NCBI GenBank assembly: GCA_016196225.1
Contig: JACPXZ010000010.1
Location: 62,001 to 126,000 of the forward strand
Origin: Candidatus Peregrinibacteria bacterium
GTDB lineage: Bacteria; Patescibacteriota; Gracilibacteria; Peribacterales; Peribacteraceae
Direction: 5' to 3'
DNA length: 64,000 nt
The notes beneath the pieces are model-generated. The model was not told where the DNA came from. It searched no databases and worked only from the letters and a program-made list of their open reading frames with translations. Position numbers and translations under genes: made by a program. Positions 1-10,611 of this stretch are shown here, one piece after another. Positions within the stretch are counted from its first letter, which is position 1. Each line of letters starts with the position of its first letter.

Positions 1-56
1 GATCCTACGAGAATCACGAGGAGACCAATGCTTCCCCAGAGATACATCCGCCGCAT
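1..56 (-). CDS. 5' end of a CDS truncated by the window edge (MRRMYLWGSIGLLVILVG...; signal/TM-like)
   Basis: ATG at complement(54..56), hydrophobic N-terminus, open to window edge. Confidence 0.4.
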   Translation of the reverse strand, partial: MRRMYLWGSIGLLVILVG

Positions 57-89
57 GACCGTAGTATACGGTATACTTCCAATCGAGCT

Positions 90-166
90 GCCCGCGTAGC
101 TCAGTTGGATAGAGCGCCTGGCTTCGGACCAGGAGGTCGTGGGTTCAATTCCTGCCGCGGGCACCA
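90..166 (+). tRNA. tRNA-Arg (anticodon TCG), CCA encoded
   Basis: Cloverleaf by eye: GCCCGCG/CGCGGGC acceptor, anticodon stem CCTGG-CTTCGGA-CCAGG, GGTTCAATTCC T-arm, encoded CCA. Confidence 0.95.
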
Positions 167-310
167 CTCGATTCGCTTCGCTCACTCGCGGTCTTCGACC
201 ATTCGCATCGTACCATCTATGCGGGAGTCCGCTCTTGTAAGCTACTTCCAAAATAGAGAGGCTTCCCGATGGAAGCCCCTCAAGCGATCTGTTCACCGGA
301 CGCCACACTG

Positions 311-526
311 TCACGACAGCCACAACCTCATCGTCGCGATCGTCCAAAATACAAGATTCAGGACTGAGCTAAGGGCAAACACGATGATCGTGAGCATCGC
401 GACGATATCCCACGTGGTCACTAAGTATGCCGGTGCCGTCTTCGTAAGCTTCAAGAACGTCCGCAGGAGATTCACCATCAAGACTGCGATCACCATCCAC
501 ACCGGCCACAAACTAATGTAGTTCAT
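311..526 (-). CDS. Small hypothetical membrane protein (71 aa, two TM-like segments)
   Basis: ORF with two hydrophobic stretches; no family recognised. Confidence 0.45.
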   Translation of the reverse strand: MNYISLWPVWMVIAVLMVNLLRTFLKLTKTAPAYLVTTWDIVAMLTIIVFALSSVLNLVFWTIATMRLWLS

Positions 527-667
527 GAGATTTTCCTTTCTTTGAGTACGACGTTGTGAGTGAACGACCTATAAATTAATTTACAATGAAGTATTTAAAA
601 GTCAATATTTTACGCATTTATGATTGACCGACCGAAACTATCACTCTAATATTATGAGTGACAGAAT

Positions 668-2818
668 ATGGGAGATCACCTTCCTCCACAGGCTGCCAAT
701 GCGGACGATACCGTCCGACCGCTTGAGCGGTTTACCCTCGACTTTACCCGCCTTGCCCGCGACGGGAAGATCGATCCCGTCATCGGACGCGACCTTGAGA
801 TCCGCCGCATTATGCAGATTTTATCGCGCCGGACAAAAAATAACCCCGTGCTTGTGGGAGAACCCGGGACCGGAAAAACGGCGATTGTCGAAGGGTTGGC
901 GAAAAAAATTGTGGACGGCGACGTCCCCGATTTACTCAAAGACAAGCGCATCCTCGCGCTCGACCTTGGCGCCCTCATCGCCGGGACCAAATACCGGGGA
1001 GAATTCGAAGATCGCCTCAAGGCCGTCATGCGCGAGATCGAGGGATCTGATGGAGCCATGATCCTCTTCATCGATGAACTCCACACCATCGTCGGCGCAG
1101 GCGCTGCCGAAGGCTCAATGGATGCTGGCAACATCCTCAAACCCGCTCTCGCTCGGGGGACACTGCGAACGATCGGGGCCACAACGCTCAAAGAATATCG
1201 CAAATATATCGAACGCGATGCCGCGTTCGAACGGCGTTTTCAACCCGTTATGGTCGAACCGCCATCCATCAAAGATGCGATTTCGATCCTCCGCGGTATC
1301 AAAGAGAAATACGAGGTCCACCATGGGATACGCATTCAGGATAACGCCATCGTCGCGGCAGTGATGCTCTCCGATCGCTATATTGCCGATCGATTCCTCC
1401 CGGATAAAGCAATCGACCTCATGGACGAATCCGCCTCGATGCTCCGGATCGAGATGGACAGCAAGCCGGCCGAACTCGACCAACTCGACCGACAGATCCG
1501 ACAATTAGACATCGAACGAGAGGCACTCAAAAAAGAAAAAGATTCCGCTTCCAAAAAACGTCTCAATGATATTGAAAAAGAACATGTGGATTTGAAACAA
1601 GCGCAAAAAGAACTTGAGGAACGCTGGCACAAAGAAAAGGACATCATTGCGGTCATCAAATCTTCTACAAAGGAAGCCGACACATTAAAAATGCAGGAGG
1701 CCCGTGCGGAACGTGAAGGTAATCTGCAACGCGTGGCGGAAATCCGCTACGGCTTACTCCCGGGACTCGAAAAGAAGATCTCCGGAGCAAAAAAAGACCT
1801 TGTTGCCATTCAAAAGGACAACCCGATCCTCAAAGAAGAAGTGACCGAGGAGGATATTGCAAAAGTAGTTTCACGATGGACGAGTATTCCGGTTTTTAAA
1901 ATGCTGCAGGAAGAGGGTGAAAAATTGAAACATATGGAACAAGAACTTTCGAAGCGCGTCATCGGACAGAAGGACGCGATAACCGCCGTGAGCAATGCGA
2001 TTCGTCGCAGTCGCGCAGGACTTCAGGAAGAAAACCGTCCAATCGGGTCATTCCTCTTTTTGGGGCCGACCGGAGTGGGCAAAACCGAACTCTCCAAAGC
2101 ACTGGCGGAATTTTTGTTCAACGACGAACATCTCCTGATTCGGATCGATATGAGCGAATACATGGAACAGCACGCCGCTGCAAAGCTTATCGGACCTCCA
2201 CCGGGATACATCGGGTACGAAGAAGGCGGGCAACTCACCGAAGCCGTCCGTCGGCACCCGTATGCGGTGATCCTTCTTGATGAGATCGAAAAGGCTCATC
2301 CGGATATCTTCAACGTTCTTCTTCAAATGCTTGACGAAGGGCGCCTCACGGACAACAAAGGCCGGACGGTGAACTTTAAAAACACCTGCATCATCATGAC
2401 GTCAAATTTGGGAACGTCAGAAATCACAAAACACGCGGAGGAGAAAATTCTTCAGGCAAAGGCCGTTGATCTTCTCCTTCGTCGCACGTTCCGTCCCGAG
2501 TTTTTAAACCGCATTGATGCGATCATGACATTCCAACCCCTCAACGAGAAACAAATCGTCGACATCGCACAGATTCAAATACAACGGGTACAAAAACTCC
2601 TCGAAAAAAAAGGTATTCGTTTATCCATAACAAAATCCGTTATTGAAGAACTCGCGCGTCGCGGGTTTGATCCGGCATTCGGCGCCCGACCATTAAAACG
2701 CATCATTCAAAACGAAATCCTGGACGAACTTTCTCTGCGCATCATCGAAGGGAAGGTAAAGGAGGGAGATACGGTAAATATAGGAATAAAGGACAACGAT
2801 ATCCACATGTCATCCTGA
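668..2818 (+). CDS. clpB: ClpB-type AAA+ disaggregase lacking the N-terminal Clp_N domain
   Basis: Two Walker A motifs ([18 protein letters not shown]), coiled-coil M-domain, [22 protein letters not shown]; starts directly before NBD1. Confidence 0.93.
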   Translation: MGDHLPPQAANADDTVRPLERFTLDFTRLARDGKIDPVIGRDLEIRRIMQILSRRTKNNPVLVGEPGTGKTAIVEGLAKKIVDGDVPDLLKDKRILALDLGALIAGTKYRGEFEDRLKAVMREIEGSDGAMILFIDELHTIVGAGAAEGSMDAGNILKPALARGTLRTIGATTLKEYRKYIERDAAFERRFQPVMVEPPSIKDAISILRGIKEKYEVHHGIRIQDNAIVAAVMLSDRYIADRFLPDKAIDLMDESASMLRIEMDSKPAELDQLDRQIRQLDIEREALKKEKDSASKKRLNDIEKEHVDLKQAQKELEERWHKEKDIIAVIKSSTKEADTLKMQEARAEREGNLQRVAEIRYGLLPGLEKKISGAKKDLVAIQKDNPILKEEVTEEDIAKVVSRWTSIPVFKMLQEEGEKLKHMEQELSKRVIGQKDAITAVSNAIRRSRAGLQEENRPIGSFLFLGPTGVGKTELSKALAEFLFNDEHLLIRIDMSEYMEQHAAAKLIGPPPGYIGYEEGGQLTEAVRRHPYAVILLDEIEKAHPDIFNVLLQMLDEGRLTDNKGRTVNFKNTCIIMTSNLGTSEITKHAEEKILQAKAVDLLLRRTFRPEFLNRIDAIMTFQPLNEKQIVDIAQIQIQRVQKLLEKKGIRLSITKSVIEELARRGFDPAFGARPLKRIIQNEILDELSLRIIEGKVKEGDTVNIGIKDNDIHMSS

Positions 2819-2884
2819 GGTGCATTGCGATTCTTCTATGATGCTTCGAGGCTCGGCCAAAGGCCTCGCACCTCAGCATGACAT
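2808..2884. repeat. Dispersed imperfect palindromic repeat, family R copy 1
   Basis: tgtcatcctgaggtgc ... ggctcggccaaaggcctcgcacctcagcatgaca; related copies near 4488 and 62861. Confidence 0.8.
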
Positions 2885-2992
2885 TGGAGCAATGCCTCGA
2901 AGGATCATGAAAAAAATATTCTCCATAAAACAAACCCGCACCCACTGACGTGTTGCAGGTTTGTCGGCGTTCGAAAAAAAATCAAACGCTCT

Positions 2993-3091
2993 CTATCGCC
3001 TCTTCTTCCTGTGCTTCACCACTCTCTTGCGACGCACAACTTTGCGTGCAGTCTTCCTCCTTTTGGCAGCTTTCTTTCGACGTTTTGCCAT
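2993..3091 (-). CDS. Very basic 32-aa protein MAKRRKKAAKRRKTARKVVRRKRVVKHRKKRR (histone-tail-like)
   Basis: Read by hand on the minus strand; complete ATG..TAG ORF below the supplied ORF length cutoff; about two thirds Lys/Arg. Confidence 0.5.
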   Translation of the reverse strand: MAKRRKKAAKRRKTARKVVRRKRVVKHRKKRR

Positions 3092-3227
3092 AAAATAATA
3101 AGAGGGAAGGGAAATAAAAAAACCTGGATATCATTATAATAAAATGATTGCAAAATGAAAAGTTTTTCATGCAGATAAAAATTTAAAATGTTTTGTGATG
3201 CGGTTATGAATTTTTTTTTCTCTCGCA

Positions 3228-4433
3228 TCATACATGACGAAGTGTGTGTCCCATTTTTTCTTTTTTTGTTTTTAAATAATTTCGCTGACGATCGTTGCAT
3301 GGGGAGATTTCGATCGGCAACTGTTCGATGATCTCAATCCCGAATCCATTCAGTCCGACGACTTTGCGCGGATTGTTGGTCAGCAGCCTCATCTTGCCCA
3401 CTCCCACTTCACGAAGAATCTGCGCGCCGACGCCGTACTCCCTTAGATCCATCGGGAATCCCAATTTTTCATTTGCTTCTACGGTATCGAGTCCCTGCTC
3501 CTGTAACGCATAGGCACGCACTTTGTTGGCAAGACCGATCCCCCGACCTTCCTGCCGCATATACAAGATCACACCACACCCCTCCTGGGCAATCCGCTCC
3601 ATCGCTCGGTGAAGTTGCGGTCCGCAATCACAACAGACGGATCCGAATACGTCACCGGTAAGGCACTCAGAATGAACACGTACCAGCGTCGGTCTCATGG
3701 GATGTATTTCTCCCCGTACCAATGAAACATGATCGCAGTGGTGTAAAAGATCTTTAAACACACAAAGTCTCCATGTGCCCCACATGGTTTCTAATGCGCT
3801 TTCTGCTTCGAGACGGACAAAGAGTTCGGAACATCGCCGATACGCAATGAGATCTGCAATATTGATGATGGGAAGATCATGTTCCTCGGCAAAATCCATC
3901 AAAGCCGGCATACGCATCATCGTCCCATCCTCATGCATCATCTCACTGATCACCGCACCCTCTCGGAGTCCCGCCAACCGACAAAGATCCGTTGCCGCCT
4001 CCGTATGTCCGGCACGGACAAGGACGCCGCCATTCTGCGCGCGTAACGGAAACACATGACCCGGTCGACGAACATCTTCCGGACATGCCACGGGATTCAT
4101 CGCGGTGCGCACCGTTTGAGCGCGATCATGTGCGGATATTCCCGTGGTAATACTATGCGCCGCTTCGATGCTCACGGTAAACGGCGTACCGAGAGATGAG
4201 GTGTTCCGCCGCACCATCGACGGAAGATCCAACTGATCCGCCAACGCATTGCTCAATGCAAGACACACGACGCCTCCCGTGTGACGAATAATAAACGCCA
4301 TTGCTTCGGTCGTGATGTGTTGTCCGGCCATCACAAGATCCCCCTCGTTCTCTCTATGCTCATCATCAACAACGATCGCCATCCGTCCGCAGCGGAGAGC
4401 ATCGATAGCCTGGGGGATAGTGGTGAAGGACAT
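3228..4433 (-). CDS. ribBA: Bifunctional 3,4-dihydroxy-2-butanone-4-phosphate synthase / GTP cyclohydrolase II
   Basis: RibB motifs ([25 protein letters not shown]) and RibA motifs ([31 protein letters not shown]). Confidence 0.95.
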   Translation of the reverse strand: MSFTTIPQAIDALRCGRMAIVVDDEHRENEGDLVMAGQHITTEAMAFIIRHTGGVVCLALSNALADQLDLPSMVRRNTSSLGTPFTVSIEAAHSITTGISAHDRAQTVRTAMNPVACPEDVRRPGHVFPLRAQNGGVLVRAGHTEAATDLCRLAGLREGAVISEMMHEDGTMMRMPALMDFAEEHDLPIINIADLIAYRRCSELFVRLEAESALETMWGTWRLCVFKDLLHHCDHVSLVRGEIHPMRPTLVRVHSECLTGDVFGSVCCDCGPQLHRAMERIAQEGCGVILYMRQEGRGIGLANKVRAYALQEQGLDTVEANEKLGFPMDLREYGVGAQILREVGVGKMRLLTNNPRKVVGLNGFGIEIIEQLPIEISPCNDRQRNYLKTKKEKMGHTLRHV

Positions 4434-4487
4434 AGAAAAGAATCATACAGAAAAATCAAGATCCGACATACAAAAAAACACATACAT

Positions 4488-4602
4488 GTCACCCTGAGGT
4501 GCGACGAACGGAGTGAGGAGCCTCGAAGGGTCATGATAATGAATATTCCTTTTATGATGCTTCGAGGCTCGGCCAAAGGCCTCGCACCTCAGCATGACAA
4601 GC
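4488..4602. repeat. Dispersed imperfect palindromic repeat, family R copy 2
   Basis: catgtcaccctgaggtgcgacgaacggagtgaggagcctcgaagg...cgaggctcggccaaaggcctcgcacctcagcatgaca. Confidence 0.85.
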
Positions 4603-4612
4603 AAACACTCCT

Positions 4613-5968
4613 TCATTTAAGCCGGATAGTGTACGTCAGCTTCGCCGCTCTCGGTGGTACCCGATTTACTCCAACGTAGTATGTTCCGGGTGGATACGTA
4701 TACTCCTTATTACATTCCGGTCCGCTAAACCCATAGAGATCGACGTCTTCCATGGGATACACCAAACACCCCACTCCATCCTGGGTCGATAGCTCCACCA
4801 GTGTCGTTCGTTCGGCAAGCACCTTAAAGAAGTACCAATCGGCATAATCGTTCGCGGTGAGTGTTTCTGTACGCGGAATACTTGAGAGAATCTTTGCCTC
4901 CCGAAACCCGTCGTGAGAGTCCCCTCTCCCTTCATGGACGACAAGGGTATACGATGCGTTGGTTACGTTTCCTTGTAGTTGCAATTGGTACGACCCAGGA
5001 TCAAGCGCAACGAGGATAAAACAGCGCGATCCCTCCTGATATCCCAAATAGTATTCCAGCGAAAAACCTCCTTCTCCTAAACGATACAGACGGCAGCTCG
5101 TCTCTCCGGTAACCTGCAATTCTGCTTCGATATCGGCAACGACCGGACCCGTGAGAGTAAAACGATAGGTATGCGATTCCTTACTGGTAAACACGGCACT
5201 CTTGCTGAATGGAAAAACTTCATCGAATGTCGTGATATCGGATGGCCCTGCAGGGAGACTCGACGAAGACGAAATAATCGGCAACGGAGGAGTCGGTTCG
5301 CGCGGAGTCCGCTCTTCAGGTTGTGGCAGTGCGCTTACAAACCCTCGATCACGCGCAGCAAGAGCATTGGTAATGTACGCTGCCGCCTCACCTCGGAGTA
5401 ACGGCCAATCGGGATAAAACCGCGGCCCATCCTGACCGGCAACAGGCAGAATCCCCAATTTAAACGCAGAGGAGAGATGCTTTGTGTACCACGCAGATAC
5501 CGATACGTCGACAAATTTCAGTATTTCGCGATCTCTTTCGGTGAACTCTGCAATGGGTACACCGAATACTTCCGCAATCATTTTAAGCGCCTCCACGCGA
5601 TTCACCAGATTAGCCGGCCGAAAGTATCCATCGTTGTACCCTTGCACAAATCCACGATGCTCGGCATCACAGACATACAGCTCATACCAACTCCCCTCCT
5701 CGACATCCCCAAAACAGTCGCGATAAAGCGGCGCCGGTTCACGACCGGCAGCCTTATAGAGCATCTTAAGCATCTCCGCCCGGTTGACATTTTTACTCGG
5801 ATAAAAATTCCCATCGGGATTGCCATTGATCACTTCCAATCCGACCAATAACTCAATCGCCGCCCGGTACGAATGACCATCGGGGACATCGGGGAAAACC
5901 GCGGCATGAGCCACATTTGCAAACACAAGTGGAATGAATACAACGAATGTGACGATATAAAGATGCAC
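4613..5968 (-). CDS. Exported S-layer-homology (SLH) protein with C-terminal PPC-like domains
   Basis: Signal peptide, repeated SLH motifs (FPDVPDGHSYRAAIELLV..NGNPDGNFYPSKNVNRAEMLKML), then beta-rich PPC-like repeats. Confidence 0.85.
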   Translation of the reverse strand: MHLYIVTFVVFIPLVFANVAHAAVFPDVPDGHSYRAAIELLVGLEVINGNPDGNFYPSKNVNRAEMLKMLYKAAGREPAPLYRDCFGDVEEGSWYELYVCDAEHRGFVQGYNDGYFRPANLVNRVEALKMIAEVFGVPIAEFTERDREILKFVDVSVSAWYTKHLSSAFKLGILPVAGQDGPRFYPDWPLLRGEAAAYITNALAARDRGFVSALPQPEERTPREPTPPLPIISSSSSLPAGPSDITTFDEVFPFSKSAVFTSKESHTYRFTLTGPVVADIEAELQVTGETSCRLYRLGEGGFSLEYYLGYQEGSRCFILVALDPGSYQLQLQGNVTNASYTLVVHEGRGDSHDGFREAKILSSIPRTETLTANDYADWYFFKVLAERTTLVELSTQDGVGCLVYPMEDVDLYGFSGPECNKEYTYPPGTYYVGVNRVPPRAAKLTYTIRLK

Positions 5969-5994
5969 CGATGGTAGGGAAGGTTGAACATAGT

Positions 5995-6465
5995 TTACAA
6001 AATCCCCTTTATTTCCGCAAGGCTTTGCAAAACCGCATGTGCAGCCTCTTTTCCCTTCTCTCCGCGAGCACGCGCTTGCGCGATCGAATCGACGTACAGA
6101 ACTTCAAAAGCAAACGGAATCCGATACCGGATCTGGATATTCATCATCCCGTGTGCAACTGACTCTGCGAGAAGATCGGCATGCTTGGTCTCCCCCTGCA
6201 CGATGATACCGATACCAATAAGCGCATCAGCGGCTTTGGCCTCTGCCAGTGCCGCACCAATGAGAGGGATCTCGAACGAGCCGGGTGCCGCATACAGCGA
6301 AATATTTTTTTCTGGAATCCCCGCCTCTTTCAGTGCAGTCTTCGCCGACTCCACCAACGCTGCGATCTCTTCCTTATAATATGTCGCGTGGATAATCGCG
6401 ATTCTCCAGTTGGGATCAACACCTTTTGGCATGCCCGTGTCATGATGAGATATTTTCATGAACAC
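5995..6465 (-). CDS. ribH: 6,7-dimethyl-8-ribityllumazine synthase
   Basis: PGSFEIPL, GIIVQGETKHADLLAESVAHGMMNIQ. Confidence 0.93.
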   Translation of the reverse strand: MFMKISHHDTGMPKGVDPNWRIAIIHATYYKEEIAALVESAKTALKEAGIPEKNISLYAAPGSFEIPLIGAALAEAKAADALIGIGIIVQGETKHADLLAESVAHGMMNIQIRYRIPFAFEVLYVDSIAQARARGEKGKEAAHAVLQSLAEIKGIL

Positions 6466-7016
6466 TTCCGAATATAGCGCCCAAGGATATCCGTCTCAAT
6501 ATTGACCCGATCTCCTTCCTTCAATAGTCCAAGAGTTGTGACCTTTAGGGTATGGGGAATAAGCGCAATCGTACACTCATTGCCTTTGAGGCGCGCGACT
6601 GTCAGCGACACTCCATCAATGGCAATCGATCCCTTTTCAACAATAAATTTTTTTAAGTTATTTGGATACACCATCCTTAACATTCCATCCTTCGACAGGC
6701 TCAGGATCTCGCCTACGGCTTCGCTGTGCCCTTGCACCACATGTCCCTCAAACCGTCCGTCTGCCTTGAGCGCCCGTTCGAGATTTACAAGATCTCCTGC
6801 CTGCTTTTCTCCCAATGTGGTCCTCTTCAGAGTCTCTGGCACGGTATCGAAGCCCATCGTCTTCTCCTTGAGATCCACGATCGTCAAACACACCCCTGCG
6901 ATACAAATACTGGACCCGACCTTGATATCATCAAAAATCTTCGGCCGTTCAATGGTGAGACGACCATGTTCATTCTTAATGACCTTTGCCGTTGCTTCGA
7001 TAATCCCGGTAAACAT
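6456..7016 (-). CDS. ribE: Riboflavin synthase (alpha chain)
   Basis: MFTGIIEATAKV, SICIAGVCLTI, GHVVQGHSEAVG, DGVSLTV; contains a short repeat-derived insert (SLSKDG). Confidence 0.93.
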   Translation of the reverse strand: MFTGIIEATAKVIKNEHGRLTIERPKIFDDIKVGSSICIAGVCLTIVDLKEKTMGFDTVPETLKRTTLGEKQAGDLVNLERALKADGRFEGHVVQGHSEAVGEILSLSKDGMLRMVYPNNLKKFIVEKGSIAIDGVSLTVARLKGNECTIALIPHTLKVTTLGLLKEGDRVNIETDILGRYIRKCS

Positions 7017-7118
7017 ACGGAGATTTTGACAGAGGATTGCCGTTTGGTATACCCTCTCCCCCCATGCAGCATGTTGCTGTATGGGATGAACGTTGTTCCT
7101 TTAAGAAAGAGGTGAATC

Positions 7119-7490
7119 GTGAGTAATCGCAAGGGTTACACATGGGTGGAAATTCTGACCGTCATTGTGATCATCGTAATCCTGATCGCCCTCCTACTCC
7201 CTGCCATCGAATCAGCACAGGACGCAATGAGACGGCAGGCGGAGGCGACACAGGCGGAGGCGGCAGAGGCGGAGGCGGCAGAGGAGTGGAAGTACGAGAA
7301 GTACTTCGAGGACGTGGGGAACGGGGTCTACTACTTTGAGGGAGCGAAATTCAGAGTCCTCGGCAACGAACGGATGACCCAAGGCCTTGCAAAGGTACTC
7401 TCGGAGTGGCGAGCCCTCCACCCAGACCGACGGATCGTCTCTGTGATTGAAAAGAACAACTGTTTCATCCTCATCACAGAGGCACATTAA
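7119..7490 (+). CDS. Type IV pilin-like protein
   Basis: Prepilin-like N-terminus [26 protein letters not shown] with Glu5; Ala/Glu-rich repeat segment. Confidence 0.65.
   Translation: MSNRKGYTWVEILTVIVIIVILIALLLPAIESAQDAMRRQAEATQAEAAEAEAAEEWKYEKYFEDVGNGVYYFEGAKFRVLGNERMTQGLAKVLSEWRALHPDRRIVSVIEKNNCFILITEAH
7236..7287 (+). repeat. GCGGAGGCG-type short tandem repeat inside the pilin-like gene
   Basis: ggcggaggcgacacaggcggaggcggcagaggcggaggcggcagag, encoding [16 protein letters not shown]. Confidence 0.8.
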
Positions 7491-7512
7491 ACGCTGAAGG
7501 AACATCTCTCTC

Positions 7513-7545
7513 CCCCGCCCACCAAAGGGCGGGGTCTTTTATAAT
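7513..7545 (+). terminator. Rho-independent terminator
   Basis: ccccgccc-accaaa-gggcgggg followed by tctttt. Confidence 0.8.
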
Positions 7546-7552
7546 TTTATTC

Positions 7553-7578
7553 TTTTGTCGCCGGACAAAGGTGGCAAA
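7553..7578. repeat. Family S hairpin repeat (TTTTGTCGCCGGACAAAxGTGGCAAA), copy 1
   Basis: ttttgtcgccggacaaaggtggcaaa; near-identical sequence at 58146..58177. Confidence 0.7.
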
Positions 7579-7621
7579 AAATATGAGCCAACGAATTTTC
7601 TGGAAACTCAATAGACCTCTT

Positions 7622-7676
7622 ACCCCCTCCCCTTAATCCCCTCCCGTCGGGAGGGGTACCCCGAGGGGGAGGGAAT
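7622..7676. repeat. Family P C/G-rich palindromic repeat (intergenic)
   Basis: taccccctccccttaatcccctcccgtcgggaggggtaccccgagggggagggaat. Confidence 0.75.
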
Positions 7677-7755
7677 ACCGACCCTAGACAGTACTCATTT
7701 TTAATGCTAAACTGCGGCGTCAAGCCGTCGCGCCCACGCGCGCGGCTAATTTATT

Positions 7756-10608
7756 ATGGACAATATCATTATCAAAGGCGCACGGATGCACAACCTCAAG
7801 AACATCGATGTGACCATTCCGCGGAACAAATTGACCGTGATTACGGGCCTTTCGGGATCGGGAAAATCCTCCCTCGCGTTCGATACAATCTTTGCCGAAG
7901 GACAACGGCGGTATGTCGAATCGTTGTCTGCCTATGCCCGGCAATTCATCGCACAAATGGAAAAGCCGGAACTCGACAGTATCGAGGGACTCAGCCCGGC
8001 GATTTCCATCGACCAAAAAACCGCCCCCCGCAATCCCCGATCGACCGTCGGGACCGTCACCGAACTCTTCGACTATATGCGACTCCTCTGGGCAAAAATA
8101 GGGATTGTTCATTGCTCCACCTGCAACCGGCCTCTGGAGCGACAATCGGCAAGTCAAATAGTGGAAACCATTGCCAATATGCCGGACGGCAAAAAGATTT
8201 TTCTCCTCGCGCCGATCATCGAGGGACGCAAAGGAGAACACACCCGCATTCTTGACACCATCAAACGGGACGGATTCGTGCGGATGCGCATCGACGGCAA
8301 CGTGGTGACAACTGACGAAGAAGTTCCTCTTGATCCCAAACAACCGCATACGATTGAGATCGTGATCGACCGACTGATTGTCCGGGATCTTAAAACACAG
8401 GAAGGAACCGTCAATCCCAACCGTACCCGACTCGCCGATTCGATCGAATTAGCTCTTCGCAAGGGTGAAGGATCTCTCATTGTTCTCGACACGGACACCG
8501 ATGAAGATCGTCGATTCTCCGAATCCTTTGTCTGTCCCGACCATCCGGATCAGAGTATCCCGGATCTTGAACCCCGCAGCTTTTCATTCAATTCTCCTCA
8601 TGGCGCGTGCCAGTCTTGCCATGGTCTCGGGACCATCCTCCAGATCGACGAAGCTGCTATTATTCCCAACCCCGCTCTTACCCTCGCCGAAGGCGCCATC
8701 CACCCATGGGCCACCTCTGCAAGCCGCATGAACTTTATGATGCAGCTGCTCCAAGCCGTCGCACAAGATGCAAATTTTTCTCTTTCCATCCCATGGAAGG
8801 ATATCGCGCCCGACTTTAAACAAATCATCCTCCACGGGTACCCCAAAAAAGTACACGTCGATCTCCAGACCGGTCACTACGGCGGGGAATACCATATGCT
8901 CTACGAGGGGGTGATCCCCAACCTCCAGCGCCGGCACGAGGAGACGGACTCATCGTATATGCGCAGCCAAATTGAAGAATACATGATGGAGCTCCCTTGT
9001 GTCGCGTGTCATGGCATGCGACTCAAGAAGGAAATCCTCGGGATCCGCGTCGGAGAAAAAAACATCGTCGAAGTCACGGATATGGCGGTTGATGATGTCA
9101 AAACATTTTTCGAGAAACTTTTTACGTCATTATCCGAATATCAGCAATCCATCGCCAAAAAAATTCTCCAGGAGATTATCGCGCGGCTCTCTTTCCTCGA
9201 AAATGTCGGTCTTACCTATCTCACGCTCTCCCGTTCGGCTGCAAGTTTGTCCGGCGGAGAGGCGCAGCGCATCCGTCTCGCAACACAAATCGGATCAGCG
9301 CTTCAGGGCGTCCTCTATGTATTGGACGAACCCAGCATTGGTCTGCATCAACGCGATAATGCACGGCTCATTGCAACGCTCACCAATCTGCGTGATCTTG
9401 GAAATACCGTGATCGTTGTCGAACACGATCAAGAAACGATCGCATCGGCCGATTACCTCCTTGAGATCGGTCCGGGAGCCGGAAAATACGGCGGCGAGGT
9501 CATTGCCCAGGGATCCCCGAAAAGCATTATCGATAATCCCAGATCCGTGACCGGCCAATACTTGAACGGAAAAAAATGTATCGAAACGCCTCGCCGCCGC
9601 CGCAAAGGAAACGGCAAGCATATCGTCATCCGGGATGCCCACCACCATAACCTCCAACACGTGACCATTTCTCTGCCCCTTGGAACATTTATCGGGATCT
9701 CCGGCGTCTCGGGATCGGGAAAATCCAGTCTCATCCACGGTATTCTCGCCCCCGAACTCCAGCGCGTTCTTAATCGCGCACACACCAAACCGGAGCATGT
9801 CGGATCGATCGAAGGACTTGCGCACCTCGACAAAGCAATCATCATCGACCAATCCCCCATCGGTCGAACCCCTCGTTCCAATCCCGCAACGTATACCGGC
9901 CTCTTCACCGACATTCGCGATCTCTTTACGCAAACACCGGAAGCAAAAACCCGCGGATACAAACCCGGGCGGTTTAGCTTTAACGTCAAGGGCGGCCGGT
10001 GCGAAGAATGCGAAGGGGATGGTCTTAAGCGCATTGAAATGCACTTTCTTTCCGATGTGTATGTCACCTGCGAAGCTTGCCATGGCAAACGGTACAACCG
10101 CGAAACATTGGAAGTAACGTACAAAGGGAAAAACATTGCCGACGCCATCGATATGACCGTCACCGAGGCTCTGTCGTTCTTTACATCCATCCCGACCATC
10201 AAGAAAAAATTGCAAACCCTGGAAGACGTGGGACTCGGCTATCTCCACCTTGGACAGAGCGCAACCACGCTCTCCGGCGGAGAGGCACAACGGGTAAAAC
10301 TTGCAACGGAACTCCTCAAGCGGGCGACGGGGAGCACCTTTTATATCCTCGATGAACCCACCACCGGTCTACACTTTGACGATATCCAAAAACTTCTCGT
10401 TGTCCTCCAGCGTCTTGTGGATCTCGGCAACTCCGTGCTCGTGATCGAACACAATCTCGACGTGCTCAAATCCGTCGATTATATTGTCGACCTTGGTCCG
10501 GAAGGAGGAGACGACGGGGGCCGGATTTTGGCTACGGGAACACCGGAGGAAGTGGCAAAGATAAAAGAAAGTTACACCGGACAGTACCTTAAAAATATTT
10601 TGCACTGA
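7756..10608 (+). CDS. uvrA: Excinuclease ABC subunit A
   Basis: Duplicated ABC ATPase ([27 protein letters not shown]), [24 protein letters not shown], zinc-finger CxxC motifs. Confidence 0.97.
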   Translation: MDNIIIKGARMHNLKNIDVTIPRNKLTVITGLSGSGKSSLAFDTIFAEGQRRYVESLSAYARQFIAQMEKPELDSIEGLSPAISIDQKTAPRNPRSTVGTVTELFDYMRLLWAKIGIVHCSTCNRPLERQSASQIVETIANMPDGKKIFLLAPIIEGRKGEHTRILDTIKRDGFVRMRIDGNVVTTDEEVPLDPKQPHTIEIVIDRLIVRDLKTQEGTVNPNRTRLADSIELALRKGEGSLIVLDTDTDEDRRFSESFVCPDHPDQSIPDLEPRSFSFNSPHGACQSCHGLGTILQIDEAAIIPNPALTLAEGAIHPWATSASRMNFMMQLLQAVAQDANFSLSIPWKDIAPDFKQIILHGYPKKVHVDLQTGHYGGEYHMLYEGVIPNLQRRHEETDSSYMRSQIEEYMMELPCVACHGMRLKKEILGIRVGEKNIVEVTDMAVDDVKTFFEKLFTSLSEYQQSIAKKILQEIIARLSFLENVGLTYLTLSRSAASLSGGEAQRIRLATQIGSALQGVLYVLDEPSIGLHQRDNARLIATLTNLRDLGNTVIVVEHDQETIASADYLLEIGPGAGKYGGEVIAQGSPKSIIDNPRSVTGQYLNGKKCIETPRRRRKGNGKHIVIRDAHHHNLQHVTISLPLGTFIGISGVSGSGKSSLIHGILAPELQRVLNRAHTKPEHVGSIEGLAHLDKAIIIDQSPIGRTPRSNPATYTGLFTDIRDLFTQTPEAKTRGYKPGRFSFNVKGGRCEECEGDGLKRIEMHFLSDVYVTCEACHGKRYNRETLEVTYKGKNIADAIDMTVTEALSFFTSIPTIKKKLQTLEDVGLGYLHLGQSATTLSGGEAQRVKLATELLKRATGSTFYILDEPTTGLHFDDIQKLLVVLQRLVDLGNSVLVIEHNLDVLKSVDYIVDLGPEGGDDGGRILATGTPEEVAKIKESYTGQYLKNILH

Positions 10609-10611
10609 CCC

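Noticed and set aside
105-521. Plus-strand ORF of 138 aa
   Set aside because: Runs through the tRNA-Arg gene and has composition unlike a real protein.
7017-7118. Possible FMN riboswitch upstream of ribE
   Set aside because: Conserved RFN blocks absent; only a simple hairpin (ccatgcagca...tgctgtatgg) is visible.
9295-10290. Long minus-strand ORF (331 aa) in uvrA
   Set aside because: Antisense shadow ORF of a highly conserved gene in GC-rich codon phase.
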